Of a stretch of 13,199 nt of DNA, positions 6,915 through 13,199 are shown piece by piece. The stretch spans positions 1 to 13,199 of the forward strand of contig CAISKJ010000571.1 in the NCBI GenBank assembly GCA_903885885.1. Direction: 5' to 3'. How positions within the stretch are numbered: position 1 is the first letter of the stretch; each line of letters begins with the position of its first letter. A program made the position numbers and the translations under genes. The notes under the pieces were generated by a model, which was not told the DNA's origin, did no database searches, and saw only the letters and a list, made by a program, of their open reading frames with translations. The DNA comes from an uncultured delta proteobacterium. GTDB taxonomy: Bacteria; Myxococcota_A; Polyangia; Polyangiales; Ga0077539.

Positions 6915-8756
6915 TCACATCGCGTTGAGCAGGTTCACCATGGGGAGCACGGTTCCATCGTCCTGGTGAAAGCTCGGCAGGTGGAGGTCGCGCGTGCCCG
7001 TCGTGCCCTCGATGGGAGGCATCGAGAGGCCTCTGGCATAGTGGCGGATCACTTCGGCGAGCGTGGTGAAGGTGCCGCCGTGGCCCCACGGACCGGTGCG
7101 CGCGACGCCGCGCAGGGAGGCCGTGTGAAACTGCCCGAGCTGCGACGGGTCGCTCACGATGCGGGACCGGTGAGCGCCGGGTGTTCGATCGTCGCTGAAG
7201 CTTCCGTCGCTGCGAAACGGTGACGCCATGAGCGCGTCGATCGCGTCGATGCGTCCGCGATCGGGCATGCCGTCGCTTCGCCCCGTGGCGAATCCCACGT
7301 TGTGAAAGGCACCGTCGCTGAGCAGCGGACCGTGGTGACACTGGATGCACCCGCCCACGAAGAAGTGCTTGAGCCCATCGCGCTGCGAGACGGTGAGTGC
7401 GGTCATCATGCCCGCTGCGTAGCGATCGAGGGCCGAGGGCGCGTAGGTGAGGGTGCGCTCGAAGGCCGCCATCGACTTGCCCATGTTGACGAAGACGCGG
7501 TTCACAGCGTCGCGGTCGTCGGCTGCCATCGCCTCCCAGCGCGCGTCGCCGGGCATGCCCGCGACGGGGAAGCGCGTCGGGTCGCCGAGCGGAGGAAGCG
7601 GGCCGAAGAGTTCGGTGTACGCCGTCGCGTACCGGTCGGCGATGCGGTGCGCGACCTCGAGGCGCGTCGAGGCCATCTCGGCAGGGTTTTCGACGGGACC
7701 GAGGGCCTGCGCCCAGAGCGTGTCGACGCGGCCGTCCCAGAAGCTCCAGCGCGCGTGCGGGGCGAAGAGCACCGTCGGCGTGTTGCGGTTGCCGCGCGCG
7801 ACGCCTACGCCCTGCGGTCGCGCATCGGTGAAGAGCGTCGCGGAGGCGTGGCAGGTCGCGCACGCCACCGTGCCTGTCGACGAGAGGCCCGTGTCGTTGA
7901 AGAGCGCCTCGCCCAGGCGGGCCGCGCGCGGATCGTCGGACACGCGGTTCGTGGGGTCGGCGGGCACCGCGGGGAGCGGCGCCATCGCCTGGATCATCTC
8001 CCACTCGTCGCGCGTGAAGCGGCCATCGACGAGCGCCTCGGCGGGTGGTGTGCGGGGGCGCGGGAGACCGTCGATCGTGGCGAGCGCGGCGGTGATGGCG
8101 GCCTCGATCTCGGCGCTCGACGGGCGCGTGATCACGCGCGCGATTCGCATGGTGCGCGTGTCGACGAAGACGAAGAGCGGAAGCTCGCCGACGCTCAGAT
8201 ACAGCGGCTTGAAGCGATACAGAGGGTCGAGCGCGAGCGTTGTCGGCGCGGCGTCGTAGCGAGCGCGCCACGCGGTGAGGTCGTCGCGCGTCGCGGGCAG
8301 GTTGTCGGGGCCGAGCGCGAGCAGATCGAGGAGCGCGACGCGGTCGCGCTGCGAGTGCGCGAGGAGGCGCTGCGTGTGAGCCGCCGCGTGCTGCGAGGGC
8401 CCCGACCACGACGTGAGCGTGCGGATCACGAGCAGGCGCGGCGCCGTCGCGCAGGGCGCGTAGAAGTCGTGGAGCGCGACGGTCCCCGTGGCGGTGTCGA
8501 AGCGCAGGTCGGGGAGCGGCTGCAGCTCGTCGAGGGTTGCGCCCGCGTCGGGGTAGGGGAGCGCCACGCCGTTCACGCAGCCCGATGGGACGTCGCTCAT
8601 GGGACGTACGTCACTGGCATCGCCCGGTGCGACGTCGGGGCTCTCGGCGTCGTGGGTGTGCGTTGAGGCGTCGACCACGTCGGCGGGGGCCGGCGTCGTT
8701 GAGGAGCCGCAGCCGGCGAGCGCGAGCGCGATGAAGAGCGAGTGTGTGCGCTTCAC
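6915..8756 (-). CDS. Lipoprotein: degenerate thioredoxin-like domain fused to di-heme cytochrome c peroxidase/MauG domain
   Basis: A 613-residue secreted lipoprotein. The signal ends in a good lipobox (LAGC, C16); +2 is Gly, consistent with the outer membrane. An Asp/Ala/Pro-rich linker (17-58) follows. Residues about 60-225 resemble a TlpA/redoxin fold, with the expected cis-Pro region at GELP (P193), but the active-site WCxxC is WSGPS (117-121), so both redox cysteines are missing. Residues about 240-613 are a CCP/MauG domain with two heme c motifs, CATCH (299-303) and CIQCH (470-474), and family stretches RNTPTVLF, FWDGRVDTLWAQAL, FHNVGF and WGHGGTFTTLAEVI. Such enzymes reduce H2O2 or oxidise protein targets with electrons from periplasmic donors. 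The start is GTG, supported by CGAGG five bases before it and by the signal peptide fit. It lies 10 bp after the amidase gene, likely in one operon. Confidence 0.9.
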   Translation of the reverse strand: MKRTHSLFIALALAGCGSSTTPAPADVVDASTHTHDAESPDVAPGDASDVRPMSDVPSGCVNGVALPYPDAGATLDELQPLPDLRFDTATGTVALHDFYAPCATAPRLLVIRTLTSWSGPSQHAAAHTQRLLAHSQRDRVALLDLLALGPDNLPATRDDLTAWRARYDAAPTTLALDPLYRFKPLYLSVGELPLFVFVDTRTMRIARVITRPSSAEIEAAITAALATIDGLPRPRTPPAEALVDGRFTRDEWEMIQAMAPLPAVPADPTNRVSDDPRAARLGEALFNDTGLSSTGTVACATCHASATLFTDARPQGVGVARGNRNTPTVLFAPHARWSFWDGRVDTLWAQALGPVENPAEMASTRLEVAHRIADRYATAYTELFGPLPPLGDPTRFPVAGMPGDARWEAMAADDRDAVNRVFVNMGKSMAAFERTLTYAPSALDRYAAGMMTALTVSQRDGLKHFFVGGCIQCHHGPLLSDGAFHNVGFATGRSDGMPDRGRIDAIDALMASPFRSDGSFSDDRTPGAHRSRIVSDPSQLGQFHTASLRGVARTGPWGHGGTFTTLAEVIRHYARGLSMPPIEGTTGTRDLHLPSFHQDDGTVLPMVNLLNAM

Positions 8757-8761
8757 GATGG

Positions 8762-8766
8762 CCTCG
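8762..8766 (-). promoter_or_regulatory. Ribosome binding site that fixes the GTG start of the di-heme lipoprotein gene
   Basis: On the minus strand CGAGG sits five bases before GTG at 8756 and directly follows the amidase stop codon TAG (8767-8769). The spacing is good, and the GTG opens a normal lipoprotein signal peptide (MKRTHSLFIALALAGC), so the GTG is preferred over any other start. Confidence 0.6.
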
Positions 8767-10335
8767 CTAGCGCGGCGTCACGGGCGTGTGGGGGTACAAC
8801 GCGTCGCCCCTGGCCGACGCCTCGATGGCCTCCATCACCGCGAGCACGGTGGCCTCGGCCCACGGGCGACCGACCACTTGAACGCCCACGGGGAGACCCT
8901 CGCTCTGCGCGTCGACCTTGGCCGCGTGGCGCTCGACGAGGTCGCGCGAGGGCTTGCGCGTCGTCTCGTCGGCCCGCACGCGCGTGACAGGCACCACGCC
9001 GCCGGGAAACTGGTGAATGTTCCAGAAGATGGCCGACGACGAGGCGAGGGTGAAATTCTTCGACATGCCGTGGGGCAGGGCGGGTGTGGCGTACGCGGGG
9101 CACAGGATCACGTCGATGCCGCTCGCGTCGAGCACGTCGAGGAGCGCCGCGCGGGCCCCGCGTATGCGGTCGGTGAGGCGCCACAGGTCGGCCACGGACT
9201 TCTCTCCGAGGGCGCGCAGCACCGACGCGCTGCGACCCTGCCCCGCGAGCTCGGCGACGCTCGCCAGCGCGCGGCGCGCGCCGTCGGGGAGCTGCGCGAG
9301 CTTCCACAGGGGCACGAGCACCGGGTCGAGGTCGCGCGGGTCGCCCACCGCGGCCTGCAGGCTCTTTGCGCCGTCGGCGCTGAGGGCCGCGAGGTAGTCG
9401 CCGATCACGCGCGCGACGTCGGGCGGGGTGAAGGGCGTCACGTGGCACCCGCGGGCCTCGAGGGCGTCGCGGGCGCGGTCGACGGCGCGCACGATCGCGC
9501 GCGAGGCCGAGAGCAGCCCGTCGTCGGTGTAGAAGCCCACGCGGAGCTTCGAGAGATCAACGGCAGACGGGTCTTGCCACGCGATGGGGGGCACGCGCGC
9601 GTCGAGCGCCGTCATGCGCGCGGGGTCGAGCGCGCGGAGGAACATCACCAGGTCGGCCGTGCTGCGCGCCATGGGGCCGCCCATGCTGCGCACGACCTCC
9701 TGCCCCGCGAGGGCCGAGCGCTGGCCGCGCGAGGGCAGGCGGTCGAGCGTGGGCTTGAGGCCGGCGACGCCCGAGAAGTGCGCGGGCGACCGGATGCTCC
9801 CGCCGATGTCGGTGCCGAGGCCGAGGGGAGACATGCCCGCCGCGATGGCCGCCGCCTCGCCGCCCGACGAGCCGCCGGGCGTGTGCGCGAGGCTGAAGGG
9901 GTTGGCCGTCTGGCCGTACACCGGGTTGCGGCTCTCGGCGAAGAGCATCGTCTGCGAGAGGTTGGTGCGCCCGAGGATCACCGCGCCCATCTCGCGCAGC
10001 GCGGTGACCATGGCCGCGTCGCGCGTGGCCACGCGGCCCTTCCACGCGGGGATGCCGAGCGTGGTGACGAGGCCCTCGTGGTCGAAGCACTCCTTCACGC
10101 TCACGGGGAGGCCGTGCAGCGGGCCGCGCACGTGGCCCTTCGCGCGCTCGGCGTCCATGCGCTCGGCGTCGGCGCGGGCGCGCTCGCGGAACACCTCGGT
10201 GAACGCGTTGACGGCGCCGTCGACGGACGCGATGCGGTCGAGGTGCGCGTCGACGACCTCGCGCGACGAGACCTCGCCGCGCGCCATCAGCGCCGAGAGC
10301 TGCGTGGCCGTGTGCTGCCAGAGGAGCGTGGTCAT
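8767..10335 (-). CDS. Amidase signature family hydrolase, FAAH-like
   Basis: A 522-residue amidase-signature enzyme, which hydrolyses a C-N amide bond with a Ser-Ser-Lys triad. The triad is complete: K81 (PVSVKECFD), S156 (GGSSGGEAAA) and nucleophile S180 (GTDIGGSIRSPAHFSGVAGL). The order and spacing, including SPLGLGTDIGGSIR, resemble fatty acid amide hydrolase-like members more than GatA, and no gatB or gatC is adjacent, so a Glu-tRNA amidotransferase role is unlikely. C-terminal family sequence QSEGLPVGVQVVGRPWAE is present. No signal peptide is seen, so it is probably cytoplasmic. The frame stays open far upstream, but the ATG at 10335 gives the standard N-terminus; it is 8 bp after the pncB stop, and an ATAGG-type site overlaps that stop. 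The substrate cannot be read from sequence; proximity to pncB makes nicotinamide one candidate. Confidence 0.93.
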   Translation of the reverse strand: MTTLLWQHTATQLSALMARGEVSSREVVDAHLDRIASVDGAVNAFTEVFRERARADAERMDAERAKGHVRGPLHGLPVSVKECFDHEGLVTTLGIPAWKGRVATRDAAMVTALREMGAVILGRTNLSQTMLFAESRNPVYGQTANPFSLAHTPGGSSGGEAAAIAAGMSPLGLGTDIGGSIRSPAHFSGVAGLKPTLDRLPSRGQRSALAGQEVVRSMGGPMARSTADLVMFLRALDPARMTALDARVPPIAWQDPSAVDLSKLRVGFYTDDGLLSASRAIVRAVDRARDALEARGCHVTPFTPPDVARVIGDYLAALSADGAKSLQAAVGDPRDLDPVLVPLWKLAQLPDGARRALASVAELAGQGRSASVLRALGEKSVADLWRLTDRIRGARAALLDVLDASGIDVILCPAYATPALPHGMSKNFTLASSSAIFWNIHQFPGGVVPVTRVRADETTRKPSRDLVERHAAKVDAQSEGLPVGVQVVGRPWAEATVLAVMEAIEASARGDALYPHTPVTPR

Positions 10336-10343
10336 GGAGGTGC

Positions 10344-11825
10344 CTATTCTTGCGAGGGGTGCGGGAGGCCGCGCGCGTCGAGCACGAGGCGCGTGCGAAG
10401 GTCGTGGAGGTTCTTCTCGAGCCCGACGGGGTACTGGTGCGGGTTGTCGAAGCGGCGGATGCCCGCGTGCAGCGCGGCCACCTGCGCCGCCGTGCGCGCG
10501 CGCGACGCGTGGAGCGTGGGCAGCGGGCCCACGAGCTCGCCCTTGCGAAACACGGGCACGAGGAGGTCTTCGTGCGGCGCGTCGGCGGCGAAGGTGCGCT
10601 GCCGCGTGGGGTCGAGGGGGTCGACGAGCGTGTGCGTGGTGACCGCCCCCGCGGCGTCGTAGATCATGTCGGCGACGAAGGCGCCCTCGTGCGTGTAGCG
10701 TCGCACCTGCTGAACGCCCGGCGTCGAGATCTTGGCCGCCTGCTCGGACAGCTTGATGCGGTACTGCCACGGGCCGCCCGGGTCGCGCACGGCGGCGAGC
10801 TTGTACACCCCGCCGAGGGCGGGCTGGTCGTACGCCGTCACGAGCTTGGTGCCCACGCCCCACACGTTGATGGTCGCGCCCTGGAGCTTGAGGCTCGTGA
10901 TGAGGCGCTCGTCGAGGTCGTTGCTGGCCACGATGGCGGCCTTGGGAAAGCCCCCCTCGTCGAGGATCTTGCGGGCCTCGATGGACAGGTACGCGAGGTC
11001 GCCGGAGTCGAGGCGAATGCCCGCGAGCTCGTGGCCCATCGCGCGCAACTCGTGGCCCACCGTGACCGCGTGGCGCACGCCCTGGAGCGTGTCGAAGGTG
11101 TCGACGAGGAACACGCAGTTGTTGGGCATCGCGCTGGCGTAGGCGCGAAACGACGCGAGCTCGTCGCCGAAGGACATCACCCACGAGTGCGCGTGCGTGC
11201 CCTTGACGGGGATGCCGAAGAGGCGCCCCGCGAGCACGTTCGACGTCGCCGCGCAGCCGCCCACGTAGGCCGCGCGGCTCGCCGTGAGCCCGCCGTCGAT
11301 GCCCTGCGCGCGGCGCAGGCCGAACTCGAGCACCGCGTCGCCCTGCGCGGCGGCGCACACGCGCGCGGCCTTCGTGGCGACGAGCGTCTGAAAATTGATG
11401 AGGTCGAGGAGCGCGGTCTCGACGAGCTGGCACTGCACGAGCGGGCCCTGCACGCGCACGAGGGGCTCTTGCGCGAACACCGCGGTGCCCTCGGGCACGG
11501 CGTCGATGTCGCATTCGAAGCGCATCGCGCGGAGGTAATCGAGAAAGCCCTGCTCGAAGAGGGCGGTGCCGTCGTTGCCGGTGAGGGTCGCGAGGTAGGC
11601 CGTGTCGTCGTCGGTGAAGCGCAGCGACGAGAGCCATTCGACGGCCGCGCCGAGGCCGCACGCGATGGCGTAGCCGCCGCCGAAGGGCTGCTTGCGAAAG
11701 TGCAGGTGAAACACCGCCTCGCGCGTGTGCGTGCCCGTCTTCCAGTACCCGTAGGCCATGGTGAGCTGGTAGAGGTCGGTCAGGAGCGAGAGGGGCTCAC
11801 GGTAGAAGGGCACGGTGCTGTGCAT
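10344..11825 (-). CDS. pncB: Nicotinate phosphoribosyltransferase
   Basis: A 493-residue cytoplasmic enzyme that joins nicotinate and PRPP to nicotinate mononucleotide, the entry step of the Preiss-Handler NAD salvage pathway, usually coupled to ATP hydrolysis through a phosphohistidine. Family sequence is clear throughout: LLTDLYQLTMAYGYWK (14-29), EFGLRRAQG (167-175), IPVKGTHAHSWVMSF with the likely phosphorylated H213, VDTFDTLQGV (241-250), IRLDSGDL (270-277) and INVWGVGTKLVT (319-330). The length suits the longer NAPRT type. The frame is open to 12362, but the ATG at 11825 gives the correct N-terminus (MHSTVPFYREPLSLLTDLYQ) and has GGGAG five bases before it. It is followed 8 bp later by the amidase gene. 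Upstream there is a 55-bp gap after the unknown 277-residue gene. Confidence 0.97.
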   Translation of the reverse strand: MHSTVPFYREPLSLLTDLYQLTMAYGYWKTGTHTREAVFHLHFRKQPFGGGYAIACGLGAAVEWLSSLRFTDDDTAYLATLTGNDGTALFEQGFLDYLRAMRFECDIDAVPEGTAVFAQEPLVRVQGPLVQCQLVETALLDLINFQTLVATKAARVCAAAQGDAVLEFGLRRAQGIDGGLTASRAAYVGGCAATSNVLAGRLFGIPVKGTHAHSWVMSFGDELASFRAYASAMPNNCVFLVDTFDTLQGVRHAVTVGHELRAMGHELAGIRLDSGDLAYLSIEARKILDEGGFPKAAIVASNDLDERLITSLKLQGATINVWGVGTKLVTAYDQPALGGVYKLAAVRDPGGPWQYRIKLSEQAAKISTPGVQQVRRYTHEGAFVADMIYDAAGAVTTHTLVDPLDPTRQRTFAADAPHEDLLVPVFRKGELVGPLPTLHASRARTAAQVAALHAGIRRFDNPHQYPVGLEKNLHDLRTRLVLDARGLPHPSQE

Positions 11826-11830
11826 GGTCG

Positions 11831-11861
11831 CTCCCGTGGGTATACAAGCCTCCGCGGGGAG
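11831..11861 (-). promoter_or_regulatory. Imperfect inverted repeat over the pncB ribosome binding site
   Basis: In the pncB leader, CTCCC (plus strand 11831-11835) can pair with GGGAG (11857-11861), and with one bulged base the pairing extends to 11839 and 11852. On the minus-strand mRNA the GGGAG arm at 11831-11835 is the pncB Shine-Dalgarno sequence, so the fold would hide it. A GTATAC palindrome lies in the loop (11840-11845). It might be a translational control hairpin or chance in GC-rich DNA; no known NAD-repressor operator was recognised. Confidence 0.25.
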
Positions 11862-11880
11862 TATGAAAGGCCCATAGCGA

Positions 11881-12714
11881 TCACGGCGCGAGCGCGGTGA
11901 GGCACAGCGCGTCGCGGGTGACCGGGCCGAGGCCGTAGCCCAGGCCGTAGAGGGCCAGCAGGGGCTCGAAGGGCGAGGCGATGCGCGCGACGGGCGTCGC
12001 GACGAGCGTACGATGCCCCCCTGGCACGAGCGTCCCAGGGAGCGCGAGGCGCAGGTGCTCGCGCGCGGCGAGCTCCCACAGGCGGAGGGTGCGGGCGAGG
12101 TCGCGCGAGAGCGCGGCGACCCCGTCGTCGAAGGGTGCATCGAGGAGCGTCCGCCAGCGTTCGCTGCGCTCGCTCGTGAGGCGCTGCCGCGCGGCGCGGC
12201 GGGCCCGCGAGCGGTCGCTGCGGTGATGGCGCGCGTAGGGCACCGTCGCCCACCGGGCGCACGCACGGAAGAGGTCGCGGTCGAGCCACGCGAAGCCCGA
12301 CGCGCCGAGCGCGAGGGGCAGCACCGCGTCGCCCGACGCCCACACGATGCGCCGCGGCGCATGGGCGGTCCACGGGGCGAGGCGCGCGAGCATTTCGCGG
12401 GCGAGCTCCTCGGCGGCGAGCACGCCGGGCGCGTCGCTCGCGAAGGCCACGCACGCGGCGAGGGTGGGCGGCGCCTCGCTCGATCGCGCGAGGTCGAGCG
12501 GGGCGTCGGGCGCGTACTCCACGAAGCCTCGCGCCGACGAGCCTACCCAGTCGAAGGGAACGATCGCCCGCGCCGCCATGCGCTCCCACGCGTCGGCGGG
12601 AGAGTCGGCGTCGCGCGCGACGGCCGAGGCCTCGGCGAAGCGATCACGCCGCGGACGAAACCACACGCCGCGCAGCCCTTCGGCGCGGTGTCGAGAGGCA
12701 CCGGAGCACGTCAT
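11881..12714 (-). CDS. Protein of unknown function upstream of pncB
   Basis: A 277-residue protein I cannot assign. It has no signal peptide or membrane helix, so it should be cytoplasmic. It is rich in Ala and Arg, with an acidic-hydrophobic middle (PFDWVGSSARGFVEYAPD, 53-70; LAAEELAREMLARLAPW, 99-115), a very basic stretch around 160-188 (YARHHRSDRSRARRAARQRL) and a hydrophobic Gly-rich end (SPFEPLLALYGLGYGLGPVT). I chose this frame over the competing frames because its composition is protein-like and the others are almost pure Arg/Ala/Pro. The start is uncertain: the ATG at 12714 is preceded by only a GGG, the frame remains open to 12852 with an Arg-rich extension, and a later Met (residue 46) is possible. 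It is co-directional with pncB, 55 bp ahead, so it may be the first gene of that operon. Confidence 0.65.
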   Translation of the reverse strand: MTCSGASRHRAEGLRGVWFRPRRDRFAEASAVARDADSPADAWERMAARAIVPFDWVGSSARGFVEYAPDAPLDLARSSEAPPTLAACVAFASDAPGVLAAEELAREMLARLAPWTAHAPRRIVWASGDAVLPLALGASGFAWLDRDLFRACARWATVPYARHHRSDRSRARRAARQRLTSERSERWRTLLDAPFDDGVAALSRDLARTLRLWELAAREHLRLALPGTLVPGGHRTLVATPVARIASPFEPLLALYGLGYGLGPVTRDALCLTALAP

Positions 12715-13070
12715 ACGCGAGACCCGATCGGGCGCGCTGCCTCGAAGCGGCGTCGCCCTCGTTCGAACCCACAGACCGGCAAACGCTCGCAGTGTGCGGT
12801 CGGGCCTCGCGCGACGCGGTCGCGAAGGAGGCCGAGACGCGCGTGACGACACGACCTTCGGTGAAGGCCCGCGTGTCGCGGTGCGCTACGTGGGGTTGCG
12901 AACGAGCATGGCGGGCGACGTGACCTCTCGGGCGGTTGCGAAGGCGTGCGAACCTAGCACCGCGTGCGGGCGGCTGTCACCGAGCGCGCCGGGGTGTGGC
13001 GTGATTGCACAGATGCTGCTAGACGACGGGACCCATCGGCGCCAATGGGGGCGAAAGGGGCGTGCGGAGG
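12715..13070. other. Divergent intergenic region without a supported gene
   Basis: This 356-base stretch separates the minus-strand unknown gene from the plus-strand lipoprotein gene, so it should hold two outward promoters. I see no convincing -35/-10 pair on either strand and no RNA gene. The only repeated element noticed is GGTTGCGAA at 12894-12902 and 12934-12942 (40-base spacing), with a related TGCGAAC at 12947-12953. Open frames here give Arg-rich shadow proteins. The part up to 12852 could belong to a longer form of the minus-strand gene. Confidence 0.5.
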
Positions 13071-13199
13071 GTGTGTATTCGTCGGGTCGCAATGGGAATG
13101 GTCGCGGGCCTTTGGATGGCCTGCACCACGGCGGGCAACCTCGGGCCGATCGCTGAAGACGACGACGCGGCGGCGCCGCGCGACGTCGCCACCGACGAC
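13071..13199 (+). CDS. Start of a putative lipoprotein gene, cut by the window edge
   Basis: The frame reads (V)CIRRVAMGMVAGLWMAC from a GTG at 13071, with a basic start, a short hydrophobic stretch and a lipobox-like WMAC, followed by an Asp/Ala/Pro-rich region (EDDDAAAPRDVATDD) as is usual behind the lipid anchor of myxobacterial lipoproteins. The start is not settled. GGAGG at 13066-13070 abuts the GTG at 13071, which is too close; GTG 13062 would give MRRVCIRRVAMGMVAGLWMAC but has AAGGGG only one base before it; ATG 13092 leaves too short a signal; ATT at 13077 has the ideal spacing but is a rare start. The frame is closed by TAG at 13020. Nothing can be said of function because the mature protein lies outside the window. 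Confidence 0.5.
   Translation, partial: MCIRRVAMGMVAGLWMACTTAGNLGPIAEDDDAAAPRDVATDD

Noticed and set aside
7302..8666. 454-residue plus-strand frame opposite the di-heme lipoprotein
   Set aside because: Low-complexity Arg/Glu/Val/Gly shadow; the minus strand carries two CxxCH motifs and a clear family match.
8599..10662. 687-residue plus-strand open frame opposite the amidase and peroxidase genes
   Set aside because: Arg/Ala/Gly/His-rich antisense shadow of strongly supported minus-strand genes, a usual effect of high G/C at third codon positions.
8767..11661. 964-residue continuous frame joining the amidase with upstream sequence
   Set aside because: Only the part from 10335 onward is amidase; the rest is an out-of-frame Arg-rich reading of pncB.
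11840..11865. Possible sigma-70 -10 boxes (CATACT, TATACC) before pncB
   Set aside because: Each matches only about four of six positions and lacks a good -35 box; one would start transcription inside the ribosome site.
12994..13012. Possible sigma-54 promoter (TGGC ... TGCAC) before the right-edge lipoprotein
   Set aside because: The GG and GC elements are about seven bases apart instead of the ten needed.
12347..13156. 269-residue plus-strand frame across the right intergenic region
   Set aside because: Arg/Ala/Ser-rich composition, overlaps the better-supported minus-strand gene and is in a different frame from the lipoprotein signal.

Overview
The window is GC-rich DNA that looks like a chromosomal piece from a myxobacterium-like organism (Myxococcota, possibly the Polyangiales/Sandaracinus side). 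This rests on three things: an alternative complex III next to an A2-type caa3 oxidase, lipoproteins with Asp/Ala/Pro-rich linkers, and very high G/C at third codon positions. The placement is inference; there is no rRNA or marker gene to confirm it.

Positions 1-6911 (+ strand) hold a respiratory operon. It starts inside actF, the last large membrane subunit of alternative complex III (quinol:electron acceptor oxidoreductase). Next come a small one-helix protein of unknown function, an SCO copper chaperone, and the oxidase subunits coxB (CuA plus a fused cytochrome c domain), coxA, coxC and coxD. Gaps are 1-46 bp. ACIII oxidises quinol, electrons pass through cytochrome c (here the domain fused to CoxB) to CuA, heme a and the heme a3/CuB site; the SCO protein presumably helps load CuA. 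A 9-bp stem-loop sits on the coxD stop codon, and a lipoprotein gene of unknown function follows on the same strand.

Positions 6915-12714 (- strand) hold a second gene group that meets the first tail-to-tail with only 3 bp between stop codons. In transcription order it contains a 277-residue protein of unknown function, pncB (nicotinate phosphoribosyltransferase), an amidase-signature hydrolase, and a lipoprotein joining a thioredoxin-like domain to a di-heme cytochrome c peroxidase/MauG domain. The last three genes are separated by 8 and 10 bp and are probably co-translated.

Positions 12715-13070 are a divergent intergenic region with no gene I can support. At the right edge the first codons of another lipoprotein gene start on the + strand and run out of the window.

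No wholly new system is evident. The points most worth a second look are the insertion in the CuA ligand loop of CoxB, the thioredoxin-like domain whose two active-site cysteines are serines (WSGPS) fused to a di-heme peroxidase, and the tight pairing of pncB with a FAAH-like amidase. No IS element, CRISPR array, tRNA or rRNA was seen.
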